From assembly GCA_037447655.1 (NCBI GenBank), contig JBBHKE010000145.1, forward strand, positions 1-64,000: a DNA stretch of 64,000 nucleotides. The letters are read 5' to 3'. The notes below the pieces were generated by a model that saw only the letters and a program-made list of their open reading frames with translations, did not search any database and was not told the origin of the DNA. Below are positions 1 to 10,113 of this stretch, piece after piece. The position numbers and the translations under genes are program-made. Within the stretch, counting starts at the first letter, position 1. Every line of letters begins with the position of its first letter. This DNA is from Zygnema cylindricum. Lineage: Eukaryota > Streptophyta > Zygnematophyceae > Zygnematales > Zygnemataceae.

Positions 1-696
1 TTAACTATAATTGTTAACGGGATACATAGATCTGGTATGTAAAAGTACGAATTGCGGTACGGATAAGAAATCAATACCGCGCATAGATTTCGTAAGCGAA
101 ACAAATACCGCGCATGTATTTATTACGCTACGATCAAATGCGAGTTTAATCGGACGGCCGGAATTAGCGCCGAGATCGCGGAAGAAGAATTCGGCGGTTT
201 GTGGGCATTGCCACATCGGATGACACGTGGCGATGTTACATTGGAGCGCGGCATCTCCGAGGATTAAAGGAGCGAATCCGGACATACCACGTGTGGACAT
301 TTAGGCCATGTCATACAATGTCCGTACATAAAGTACACCGGCAGCTGTACTTTTGCGTACGGAATTGTAATCTGATTAGTTCCGTACATCAGTAGATAGA
401 GTCCGTGAGAGAGATAGGACTTAGAAAAATTAGAAGATAGGACCCTCTCTCCCAGAGAGCTTCTGTACAAAAGGTCAACTTTGACCCTCCATAACTTACT
501 GCTCAGGGGAGCAAATTCAGAGATTCTTTTTGCTATCGACTCAAGGGAGTCTTGCCTTCACAGGGCAGTCGGTGGTCAGAGTTTTTGTCTGATAGGGTGG
601 CAAATCTTTTTGCTGAAACACAAAGGGGTCAGGATTATCCTAGAGGCTTTTTGGAAGCTGTCCACTCTGAGGACTTATGGAGGTCTCAGAGTTTCA
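1..696 (+). mobile_element. Family-A Copia LTR, left end outside the window
   Basis: The stretch matches the LTRs at 31891-32946 and 37312-38362 from their middle to the shared 3' end (gaggtctcagagtttca). It begins inside the LTR. The flank after 696 is gag sequence of the opposite-strand element A1, so this LTR inserted into A1. Whether it is a solo LTR or the 3' LTR of an element further left cannot be seen. Confidence 0.85.
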
Positions 697-1258
697 TAAA
701 TAACCCGGCCAAGTCATTACAAAAATCTAACATCTTTCCCCTTTTGTGCACATATGCTTGTACCTTCTGACCTGCTAGCTTGTGCAGTTGAATCGTACCA
801 CTCTTGTAAATGCTGACAAGAGCCTCCCACAACTCGTTCGCCCTGTCCACATGAAGATGAGGTGTAGCCACTGCTTGGGTGAGACGCCCGAGAACAAAAT
901 GAGTCGCCACGGTATTGTTGAAATCCCAGATTACACTATCATTAGCCTTAGTTTTTTGAACATGTGCTGCCAAAACCGATCCAGTAGGCATTGATGTGAG
1001 TTTCTCCTTCCCCTTCTCCTTCCCTATGTCCGACACGATGCTTTCTCCAACATCCTCTTCCACCTTTTCCCTCGCAGATCCTCTTGTGAACCGAGATCCT
1101 TCAAACCCTGGTGGAACTCCCAATTTTGCGGATGACCGACGCACACGACCACTCACAATGTCCCATAGTCGTTTTTCAACCAGTGCACCCCTTATCATGG
1201 TTTTCCAATAAATGAACCCTGTTCCATTAAAAATGGGCACCCTAAAGGGTGGGCCCAT
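697..1258 (-). pseudogene. Copia A1 gag, N-terminal fragment
   Basis: The reading frame starts with MGPPFRVPIFNGTGFIYW at 1258 and runs about 187 codons to the LTR at 696. The GFIYWKTMIRGAL segment and the later FCNDLAG segment match the family-A gag proteins at 32.95-33.5 kb and 27.7-28.7 kb. Gag forms the virus-like particle of Ty1/Copia elements. The zinc knuckle and all of pol are missing because the 1-696 LTR interrupts the gene. The ATG lies two bases after the primer site begins, with essentially no leader. Confidence 0.85.
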
Positions 1259-1262
1259 AACT
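1248..1262 (-). promoter_or_regulatory. Primer-binding site of A1, overlapping the gag ATG
   Basis: On the minus strand the LTR end (TTTCA) is followed after one base by GTTATGGGCCCACC. This is complementary to the anticodon arm of plant initiator tRNA-Met (GGUGGGCCCAUAAC, from memory of the family), not to the usual tRNA 3' end. The ATG inside it is the gag start and faces the CAU anticodon. Confidence 0.75.
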
Positions 1263-2144
1263 TGAAACTTTGTGACCTCTATTGGTCCACAAAATGTCCA
1301 GCTTATATGAAGCTTCTAGAATAATATTTGCAATTTTGACTTTGGCGATGAATAAGTGCCACCCTGGCAAGAAAAGTCCTTGACCGACTACACCTTTGTG
1401 TAGTTTGGAATCCCTTGAGTCCGCAGCAAAAAGAATCACTGAATTTGCTCACCCGAGCATTAAGTTATGGCTGTTCAAAGACAACATATTTATACAGATG
1501 GCCTCTGAGAGAGAGGACTTTTTAAATTTTGTCTAAGTCCTGAAAACCTCACTAATAGCTACTCTAAACCAATCAAAATAAAGTACTCTAACTATTGTAC
1601 ATAGATAGTACACCAGCCGTTGTACTTTATGTACGGATATATTCGGCACCACTCACATTCTGCCACATGGCTAATAGGTCAACGTTGTTCGGCCCCTTTT
1701 CTCTTCCAGCATCCTATAGGATGATGCCACGTGTCATTTTGTCCCATTTTGCCGAACTGCTGCCTGATAATTGTTTCGTCATACCGGCACTCACGCGTGC
1801 CGTTCGTTCTTTTTCTGACGATCAATTTTACGCGTTCGATCTGACGGCGCGCCGAATAAATATTGACTCTTGAAAATCACCGGTCAATGTTCTGTGTTGA
1901 CTGTTGAATTTCGACGGTCATCATTCCGTGTTGACCGTTTGAAATTCCTTCTTCCTTTGCGAGCCGTCGATTGCGACATTTAATTTCGCCCGTCGAAATC
2001 AAATATTTGTTTTATTTATTTCGTGCGGTACTGCATTTCGTGCGGTACCACACGTTTCGTGTTTTGTTTCGTTACGTAAGTCGTTTAAAGGAATATGTCG
2101 CTTTGTCATTCTTTAAATACTTACCAAATACATTGCGTGTAACG

Positions 2145-2221
2145 TATTTAGACCTAACGGATAAGGCGTGAAACAATTTGTACGGCATTCGTCCAGAAGT
2201 GGATCAAATCCTGTCTGGGTA
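2145..2221 (+). other. tRNA-like block in LTR A1, antisense
   Basis: GACCTAACGGATAAGGCG (2151-2168) resembles the A box and D arm of plant tRNA-Arg, and GGATCAAATCC (2201-2211) resembles a B box, about 33 nt apart. The cloverleaf is incomplete, so it is not called a tRNA gene. The same arrangement recurs in other family-A LTRs. Confidence 0.5.
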
Positions 2222-2284
2222 ACGTAGGTTTTGGAGGAGCCTTGTCTTCTTCATCGTCTCATCTGCTTGAGGCAGCCATGGTTG

Positions 2285-2330
2285 CCCGTCAATCCTCACT
2301 GACTACGACAAGTGAGATCTGCAGGATCCT
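2285..2330 (-). other. Conserved U3 hairpin of LTR A1
   Basis: On the minus strand CTCAC and GTGAG flank the loop core TTGTCGTAGTCA (within 2298-2313). The loop core recurs in five other family-A LTRs or fragments, while the stem sequence differs. Confidence 0.5.
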
Positions 2331-2387
2331 TTAAAAAGATAGAATATAAAATATCACTTTTCAACACATCAAACTGATGATTGCTTC

Positions 2388-3293
2388 TCAATACGACACC
2401 TTAACTGTCTCCAAATTTTCCGACTTAGAATATTGCACTTTCGGATCCAAGGGAGTCGAAAGCGGTTTAGCATCAGTCATAGAAAACCGTGCTAAAACCT
2501 CCTTGCAATATTGCTCTTGACTGAGCTTGATGCATCCAGATGCATCCCGAATAACCTCAATTCCTAAAATATATTTCACATCCCCCAAATCCGTCACTTT
2601 AAAATGTTGCGGCATAAATGCTTTTAAATCCATAATCACAATCAAGCTATTCGAAGTCATGATGAAGTCATCAACATAAACTAAAAATATCACTTGATTC
2701 TCGCCTTCACCCTTCACATAAACACCGGAATATGAAGTAGTCCGAACAAAACCGAAATCAATTAACACCTTATGGAGTCTTAAATACCACGTTCCCGGGG
2801 CCTGCTTCAGCCCATGTAAAGACTTCCGAAGTCTCCACATTATACCGGGTTGAGAAGTCACCCCCTCCGGAACTTTCATATACACTTCCTCTTCAAGCTC
2901 ACCATTCAAGAAAGTCGTCTCCACATCCATTTGATGGATGTGTTTCTTACCAGCCGTTGCGAAGGCCACAATCATTCTCAAAGAATCAAACTTAACAATG
3001 GGAGCATACGTTTCAGTATAATCAACCCCCTCTCGCTGCTGAAAACCTTTACACACTAATCTCGCTTTATACTTTATCACCTCACCAAACGCACCTGTCT
3101 TTGTTTTAAATCCCCATTTGGCGTCAATAGCTTTCTTACCCGATGGTAATTCAACCTCTTCAAAAGTTTGATTATCAACAATTGACTTATATTCCTTTTC
3201 CCAAGCCGCCTTCCACTTAGTTTCCCACTCACCCAAATTCCGAGCCTCCGAATAAGATTGAGGATCCCCGGAACCGGAAATTGTTTCATTCAC
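2388..3293 (-). pseudogene. Family-B reverse transcriptase domain (minus copy)
   Basis: A 301-codon open stretch carries the Copia RT signature: KWGFKTK, KARLVCKGF, HQMDVETTFLNGELEE, SLHGLKQAPGTWY, the catalytic YVDDFIM and LGDVKYILGIEV. This enzyme copies the element RNA into cDNA inside the particle. An in-frame TAG lies just before NETISG. The frame ends where A1 inserted, at the start of RNase H. It is called a pseudogene because the polyprotein is broken on both sides. Confidence 0.88.
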
Positions 3294-3433
3294 GAGTTGC
3301 TATAATAGGAAGTCATCCTCTTTAGCCACCGAAATAAAGTAATTAGAGTTCAAAACATCTCCACCAAGCCGATCATACGATAATCTGGCCGGTTTCTTCC
3401 CCTTCGGCTCACGGGTACTTCGTCGAACCACAT

Positions 3434-4460
3434 TCACATCTTCTTCCTTGTCATTTCTTCCCTCACAGACGGTAAGCTACCTTTTGAATTTAATGTGGAC
3501 TGAGTACTTACTGAATACCGAGAACTCAAAGTCCCATCGCTTCGGACATCAGAATCTGATTTTCGAATTGGAACAAACCGATCGAACTTCACTTTGGTAA
3601 GAGGAACTTCTTCCTCATCGGAATCCGATTCCTGGAAATCCGAATTCTCTTCCACTTCATGTTTCTCCTCGAAATCTAAATCCTTCTGTACTTTCCAAGC
3701 CGATTCCATTACGGATTTAAGATCCTCGTGGAAATCAACATTCCTAGATTCAAACACAACTCTCCTACAAGGGTCATACACACGGTACAGGCTCCCTTTG
3801 GTGTTATACCCCACAAAGATTCCTATCCAACTCCTCGCAGAAAATTTCCCTGTCTTTTGTGTACGTTCAACATAGATGGTTGCCTTACATCCCCAAATAC
3901 GTAAATGCCGGATGGACGGCACATTCCCACTCCACAACTCATCCGGGGTCATATCACCCGAAATTGAAATCAACCGCCGGTTGCAAATGTAATTGGCGGT
4001 GAGAATGGCATCTCCCCACAAAAAGAAATTTTGCCCACTACTATGTATCATGGCACGGACCATTTCTTGGAGAGTTTGATCATTTCACTCCGCAATTCCA
4101 TTCGATTCGGGAGAATAAGGAGCTGTAAATTGCTGCCTAATCCCCTTCTCCTTATAAAACTCCGTGAAAGCCACAAATTCACCTCCGTTATCCGACCTCA
4201 CCGATTTCAATTTGTGGTCCGATTGACGCTCGGCCATCACAACCCACTTTTGAAACTTCTCAAAAGCATCCAATTTATGCTTCAACAAATGAACCCAAGA
4301 TTTCCGTGAATAGTCATCAACAATAACAGAAATGTATAGATGCCCATCCTAAGACTTTGGCATAACATGGCCACAAAGATCCACATGAATAAGTTCTAAT
4401 GGACTTTTGGCCCGATGCTTTACATCTTTAACCGGATGTGGCTTGCGTTTTTGCTTCCCT
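3434..4460 (-). pseudogene. Family-B integrase core and linker (minus copy)
   Basis: The minus strand reads the Copia integrase core: SPLELIHVDL with the first Asp near 4400, then RSDNGGEF with the second Asp, and PESNGIAE with the Glu. Downstream come HSSGQNFFLWGDAILTANY and RVYDPCRRVVFESRNV. Stops near 4350 and 4084 break the frame. An acidic linker (EEKHEVEENSDFQESDSDEEE) leads toward RT. The 5' end of the domain is separated from its zinc-binding part by solo LTR-C. Confidence 0.85.
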
Positions 4461-4466
4461 TACTAT

Positions 4467-5605
4467 TGTTGGTTTTCGAAAACCTTTAGTCCTCTCTGTA
4501 TCACATTGCTATGCTGCCATGCTGCGCTGGTTACATCGCAGCCATAGCAGCGTGTGTGATAAAGATATTGTGCTGCCATGCTGCGCCAGTCACATCGCAG
4601 TAATAGCAGCTTGTGTACTAGGTACTAAGTGTATTGAGACGTACGGATCTAATTGAGTGGCGCGAACAAACGTAAGTCAAATGAACGGCGGATCGCGAAG
4701 CGATCCGATTTGGAATATTGTTGAAAGGTACACTGCAAGTACGAATCATAATGATGACGAAAGGATTCAAACTAAAAGTTGCGTGAGAGGCATTGAGTGG
4801 AAAGGACGCCACGTGTATGGATTAATTTTGGTGAGGTGGCATCAGTTCGTCAAGTGATTGTGTGACCGTGTGACATGACATCAAGTATGCGGAAAAAGAG
4901 TTACGGACGGCGGCGCCGTCAGTTTGGTGAGGGACGCGAAATCGCGTCCGTCACAAGATACTTATTTTGGACGGTCCCGATTCGATTGACGGAATTAGTA
5001 AGACTTGTAAATATTAAACGATGTTTTGTCTTGTGTATTATTTATTAGTTTACGTTTCAGGTACACTCACATTAATAGAGGTAGTTGATTGATTACGAAC
5101 GGCTGGTATGCCTCCGTACAGTTAGTAGTAAGCTGTAGTGTATATTTGTAGGATTTAGTCATTTTTGACTTAGGAACTTTTTGGACAGAAACTGTTTCTG
5201 CTCCTTTTTGGGATTTTCATCTGAGAATTGCTCTCTGTTTTACTGGCAAAATTATCTGAAATTTTGCATGTGTGTTCCTCTTTGTATTGGAAATATTGTG
5301 GCGAATTTGCAGACCTAGTGTGTGTCTGGTTTGCTTGGGGCTTCATTGTGAAGTTGGTCATATTTATCAAAGTTCTGGCAGGCTGTTTTTCTGCAACTTT
5401 GACTGAGTGTTGTGATTATTCGGTTTGGTATTTTTGTATGAAAATTGGTGGGAATACTAAGTGGCCTACGAACTCTCTGGTTCAGTAGTTTCAGCTGGGG
5501 TTGGTTATCCTGTAGAATTCTGAGTGGAATCAAAGGAGGCTGTTTTGGGGTAGTCTGTGGTGCTTCCGAGGGTACATTCATGGCTGAAAATGGCTATGAA
5601 CAACA
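4467..5605 (-). mobile_element. Solo LTR of family C
   Basis: On the minus strand it runs from TGTTGTTCATAGCC (5605) to GAAAACCAACA (4467), 1139 bp, with TG..CA ends. The flanking 5-mers are actat (4462-4466) and actac (5606-5610), a 4-of-5 target duplication. Its start matches the element entering at 63670. Near its 3' end it carries GCAGCATGGCAGCATAGCAA-like repeats related to the minisatellite at 47.8 kb. No internal coding region remains. Confidence 0.82.
4689..4707. repeat. Palindrome in LTR-C
   Basis: CGGATCGC-gaa-GCGATCCG has perfect 8-bp arms around 3 bases. The same palindrome, within about 75 bp of alignable context, recurs at 24114-24132 on the other strand. Confidence 0.7.
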
Positions 5606-6910
5606 ACTACAACCACCACATCCATTCACCTTCTCTCCGGTAGTGAGTTCCATTCCTCTAACTAAAGAATTTCTAATCATCCGCTGATGGATCCCCTCGG
5701 GGGTATGGCACATACAGTGATGCCATAGACTGAGGTTACCTTTTTGGAGTGAAAACTGATTGGCCAAAGATACGGCCTGACCCTTAACTTTCGGTCTTCT
5801 CCAAATCAAGCAACTATGAATGCTATCCGTCACGAATCTAGAAGCCACTTATGTCTCTTTATAATTTTCAGCTACGATACTGAAATCTGATTTTGAAACC
5901 ACTTGAATGCTGGCTTTCTGAATCTGTGGTACACTTACAAGATTCACGGCTCCATTTGGAAAGTAGAGAGCATTATGAAACCTCGTTGAATTCACTCTCT
6001 CATTTCCGAACACATCTTGAACCGGTAAATCCAACCGAACGGTTCCGATTGTATCAACTGGGATCACATAGCCACTAGCAACCTCAATGTTCTTTCGAAC
6101 TGTCAACGTGATCATCTCCTCAAAGAGTGTCTTATCCGTACACACATGATGAGTTGCACCGGAGTCAATAATCCACTCCGTAGTAGCATCCTCATCAAAA
6201 ACCGAATCCAAATCCATGTCAAAAGAAATCGAAATTTTTTGGAATCCATCTCCGGACTTGTTACCAAACTCCGTGTAATACCCATGACTTCCTCCACCAT
6301 GAGGCCCACGACCTCGGCCTCCACCATGGCCACGGCCAAGGCCACGGTCAACTTGTCCACCTCCTCTTTCCGAACCACCATCAACTCTATCATAACATTG
6401 TGTACTCACATGCCCCCAACGCTTACAAGCTGGACATTCAACTGCAAAGTGTCCTTGTTTCTGACACTTGTAGCACGTAATTTTCGAGGCATTAGAATTA
6501 GCCTGAACCTTAATGCCATTCGGTTTCTCTCTTCCACCTTCTCTACCGCCGCCACCTCGACCTCGAGGTGTTCCCCTTGGAGCCCCTCTACGAAGTAGGT
6601 TGAGATCTGGGGTTTCAGGTGCGGCCGCAACATTGAGCGAGGCTATTTTTCCGGCCCCTTTACTGGAACCTTCCCTTGCTTTATCTAATTTCTTTAAATA
6701 GCTCACGGCATATTCATACGTTGCCCGCTTCTTGGACTGGAGAATATCATAAGGATTCCGAAGATACTGCGGAAGACTGTTTAGAAAAACTTGAAGTTTG
6801 TGCTCTTCATCCAACATTCTACCAAGATTGGTAAGTTGTTCCACAAGATTATTAAACCTCTTAACAACATCATTAATTGATTCATTCGGCTTAAACTTGA
6901 ATTGAATCAA
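5606..6910 (-). pseudogene. Family-B gag C-terminus, protease and pre-integrase (minus copy)
   Basis: From 6910 the frame reads IQFKFKPNESINDVVKRFN, a UBN2/gag-like core. It then has Gly/Arg-rich segments and zinc knuckles (CYKCQKQGHFAVEC and a shortened second one, CKRWGHVSTQC). The Copia protease motif WIIDSGATHHVC follows, with DSG intact. After VAENYKET an in-frame TAA occurs (5849-5851). The pre-integrase segment (LSLWHHCMCHT, GCGGC) then continues to the LTR-C insertion. The same TAA is present in the plus copy. Confidence 0.88.
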
Positions 6911-7720
6911 TTCTTTGAAGACATATTGCCCCTTATCCTAAACACCTTTCTCAAACAAGGCCCACCCAACACTCATGTGCAATGCCGTAGGCCAAAAAGA
7001 AATCTAAAGCCGAACCTGTACAACTTTGCATCAATCCTTATAAGCGAAAGTATCCTTTCGCAACCACAACTGTCGACCTTTCAAATCCTTGGACCTCTTT
7101 TCTTCTCTTGTAACTATCCTCCACAAATTTTTAAGAACCAACTATCCCCTGATGTATTTCTTCCACACCATATAATTTGAACCATTAAACAATATGGCTT
7201 TTCTGGGCATCCGGAAAGAATCATCTTTCTCAACGTCATCTCCAACATCCAGGTCTTCATCCACCATTTTTGCCTTTCTTTTCCGTATCCTATTTTTCTT
7301 TGCTTTTTCATCTTCGCTGCTTTCTGAATTTTCGGAACTTTTCGAGTTTTTTGAACTCTCACTCTCACTGGAGCTGGGACTCAGCTCCTTCACTTTCTTC
7401 TTTCCTTTACTGATTTTCTTTTCTACCTTACTCCTCTCTTTTATTACCCGCATCCACTCATCAAAAGTAAAACGAGGACTAGGCTCAAAACTGGTACCAC
7501 TGCCACTGGTCCTATTCTGACTGAAAGGATCCGGAGGAAGGGATTCTTCAGACTTCGGAATAAAACCGGGTCCGTCCCCTCCAAAGCCCCCTCAAAATCT
7601 GAGTTCCCTTTCACTAGGCTCATGGGAAGGAACTTCGGGGGATCGCTGTTCCTCCGAAGGCTCCGGTGTAAGCCTTTGACCGACAGCTAAAGATGGAGTG
7701 CCTTTCTTCTTCTTCCCCAT
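6911..7720 (-). pseudogene. Family-B gag N-terminus (minus copy)
   Basis: The probable start is ATG at 7720 (MGKKKKGTPSLAVGQRL). A Ser/Glu/Lys-rich low-complexity segment (SSSESESSKNSKSSE) follows, then FRMPRKAILFNGSNYMVWKKY, the gag entry motif of this family. Several stops occur, including the TAG in GV-stop-DKGQYVFKEL that is shared with the plus copy. The product would be the capsid precursor; this copy cannot make it in one piece. Confidence 0.78.
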
Positions 7721-7760
7721 CCTATCGAACCTCACACACTCTTACCTGGGAGCAAAGCTA

Positions 7761-7772
7761 GCTCGGATACCA
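7761..7772 (-). promoter_or_regulatory. Primer-binding site of family B (minus copy)
   Basis: The minus strand reads TGGTATCCGAGC two bases inside the LTR end. This is complementary, with one mismatch, to the 3' terminus of plant initiator tRNA-Met, the usual plant Copia primer site. Confidence 0.8.
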
Positions 7773-7774
7773 AA

Positions 7775-7940
7775 TGTAAAGATCACTACTATCCACTAAG
7801 ATTAAACTTAATGGCACTGCGGAAACATTCACCATTAATTACAGAAAAAACACATTTTCAGATCGTATCGGCCAATACACATTTATATTATAACCGAAGT
7901 TTTTTTTGTACATAATTTCTCACTTAATCCCTTACAAAAG
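7775..7940 (-). mobile_element. Truncated 5' LTR of family B
   Basis: The last 165 bp or so of LTR-B (ending TTTACA) match 54468-54942. The rest of the LTR is missing, and family-A coding sequence begins directly at about 7941. Confidence 0.8.
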
Positions 7941-9587
7941 AAAAGAAAAGAGACACAAGTAAACAATAAGGTAACCAAGCTGTCACATTTGAGTGAACCC
8001 ACTTGGAGGCAATTAATAGTCCGGAACGTAGTAGATGGATGAAAGCTATTAATGATGAGATGACTTCCATTATGGAAGCAAACATATGGGAGTTGATAAA
8101 TTGTCCTCCGGACAGAAAGCCGATAGGATGTAAGTGGTTATTTAAGTTGAAACTCAATCCGGATAACACTATCGAGCGATACAAGGCCATATTAGTGGCA
8201 AAAGGGTTTACACAGAAAGAGGGAATTGATTATGAGCACACTTTCGCTCCGGTTATTAGATTTCCCTCCGTCCGAATCCTACTTAGTCTAGCGGCAGCGA
8301 AAGACATGGAGGTGCACCAGATGGACATCAAAACCGCTTCCTTACACGGAGAATTAGAAGGAGAGATCTTCATGCGACAAGTGGAAGGATTTGTGGAGAA
8401 AGGAGAAATAAGTAAGGTGTGCATGTTGATAAAGTCTCTATATAGATTAAAGCAAGCTCCACGCCAATGGAACAAGAAGTTGGACAAGTTTTTGACTAGT
8501 TTGGGATATATCCGAATTAGTTCGGATCATTCCATCTATCTATTTGAGGACGATGAAGGTATAATTTTCATTGCCATCTATGTTGACGATTTGCTTGTGT
8601 TGAGTAAATCAATGGAGAAAATTAATAGATTGAAAAAGGATCTAAAGAGTAGATTTGAAATGAAAGACTTGGGGGAGGCAAAGTATATCTTGGGAATTCA
8701 GAAGGAGAGGGTTAGAGAGAAGAAAACGATAAGACTAACTCAAAAGGAAGCAATAAGAAATATGCTTGAAAAATTTCAAATGGATAAAGCAAATAGTTGT
8801 TCAACTCCAATAGAGTTAAAGAAGGGAAATGAGGGGAGCTCGGAAGAGTGAGTCTTGATCTTGGATAATGAGTTAGGACCTCAGGAAAGCAAGTTTATGT
8901 AAACTATTCCTTACAGACAGGTTGTCGGTAGTTTGATATACTTTATGAATTGTACTCGTCCTCATATAGCAGCAGCTATAGGGATATTAAGTAGGAGTTT
9001 GAATGATCATAGGAAGAAAGATTAGGAAGCGGCCAAAAGGGTCATGCGATACTTGATAGGAACGAGAGATATGTGGTTGCATTTGGGAGGGGATAACACT
9101 GACATCACCACTTGGAGTGATGCCACTTATGGGGATGCTCCAATGAGGAGGTGTACTTCTGGGTATGTGTTGTATGTTGGGAATGGGGCTTGCTGTTGGA
9201 GTAGTAAGCAACAAAAGGTGATTACTTAGTCCACCATGGAGGTAGAGTATATGGCCTCTTGTTCAGCTGTGAAAGAATTAATGTGGGTGAAATATTTGCT
9301 TCAAGAACTTAGATATATCAAGAGTGGAATACATAGGATATTTTTTGATAATCAAGCTGCTATTGCAATTGCAGCAAACCCTAAACATCATTTTAACGCA
9401 AAACATATGGATATTCGTTTGAGCTTTGTTAGAGAAAAGGTTGAGGATAAAATAATTAGTTTGGAATATAGACCGGATAGAGAAATGGTATCAGATATGA
9501 TGACTAAACCGGTTCCCTCTCCCAAATTGATATTTTGTAGAGAGAAGTGTGGACCGAAAGAAAAGATAGACTAGAAAATAAAAGGAG
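7941..9587 (+). pseudogene. Family-A Copia RT/RNase H fragment (A6)
   Basis: Reverse transcriptase motifs run from 8003: [47 protein letters not shown], catalytic YVDDLLVLS and LGEAKYILGIQ. RNase H follows: HLGGDNTDITTWSDA, MRRCTSGYVLYVG, VEYMASC, the final HMDIRLSFVREKV and VSDMMTKPVPSP, with stops at 8849, near 9024 and at 9227. Gag, protease and integrase are absent. A purine-rich tract (gaaaataaaaggag) ends at 9587, directly before the LTR. Confidence 0.88.
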
Positions 9588-9696
9588 TGTTAAAAAAGTA
9601 CTTCTGATTTTAGTGAAGATTCTATGTACTACTTTACGCTGAGGATTATCTCCATTGAAACGGAGATAGGTATTGACGTGTCGTATGTAGTACTGA
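9588..9696 (+). mobile_element. Start of the A6 3' LTR
   Basis: The sequence begins TGTTAAAAAAGTAC after the polypurine tract. A hairpin-capable stretch follows: GTACTAC..GTAGTAC enclosing TATCTCC..GGAGATA. The rest of the LTR is not recognisable; an inverted-repeat element begins at 9697. Confidence 0.6.
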
Positions 9697-10113
9697 CACC
9701 TTGAATCGCTATTAGCGTTAAAAAAGCTAATTCGGTGCCCCCAAATTTTGACCCTCGAACCTAAAATAAATTTAAAAACTTTAATTGGTTTTTAAGGTTA
9801 GTATAGATACTGTCGAATTAGCGTTAATAACTCTAATTTGGACAGTTTTTAAATAGTGTAGTGTGTCAGTACGAAAGGCGTTTGTCCGTACTGTAACTTC
9901 TCGGTGTTTTGTACAATCGTACAAATAGCGTGTCAGATAAAGGCGTCGACACGCGAAAGTGAGTGCGTCGACGCGAAAAAGCGCACTCAGATTTGATTCC
10001 CAGTGATAAAGACGGCGGAAAATTACGCGAACGTGTTCTCACATGTTCAAACGTTTCTTATGTGAACACGGGGCTACGGAGGCTACAATTAACACTAATA
10101 GCGATTCTCGGTG
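9697..10113. mobile_element. MITE-like element, 417 bp
   Basis: The left end is CACCTTGAATCGCTATTAGCG and the right end, inverted, is CACCGAGAATCGCTATTAG. TA follows on the right (10114-10115); the left base pair is GA. It has no coding capacity and matches the ends of the elements at 49202-49413 and 50284-51575. Confidence 0.7.

Larger units (their letters stand above)
1263..2366 (-). mobile_element. 5' LTR of Copia A1
   Basis: This 1104-bp LTR starts TGTTGAAAAGTG at 2366 and ends TTTCA at 1263 on the minus strand. A TATA-like TATAAATA lies near 1495 on the minus strand, so most of the LTR is U3. Family-A landmarks present are the conserved hairpin loop (2298-2313), a CCATGG palindrome (2277-2282) and an antisense tRNA-like block (2145-2221). 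It is inserted into the RT/RNase H part of the family-B element; the sequence beyond 2366 resumes that frame. Confidence 0.88.
2367..7940 (-). mobile_element. Family-B Copia, minus copy, truncated at both ends
   Basis: This is a Ty1/Copia element in the order 5' LTR remnant, primer site, gag, protease, integrase, RT. The left end is cut by insertion of A1 at 2366, which removes most of RNase H and the 3' LTR. The right end keeps only about 165 bp of the 475-bp LTR-B. A solo LTR-C (4467-5605) interrupts it between the pre-integrase and the integrase core. It is closely related to the complete plus copy at 54468-60594 and shares several defects with it. Confidence 0.9.
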
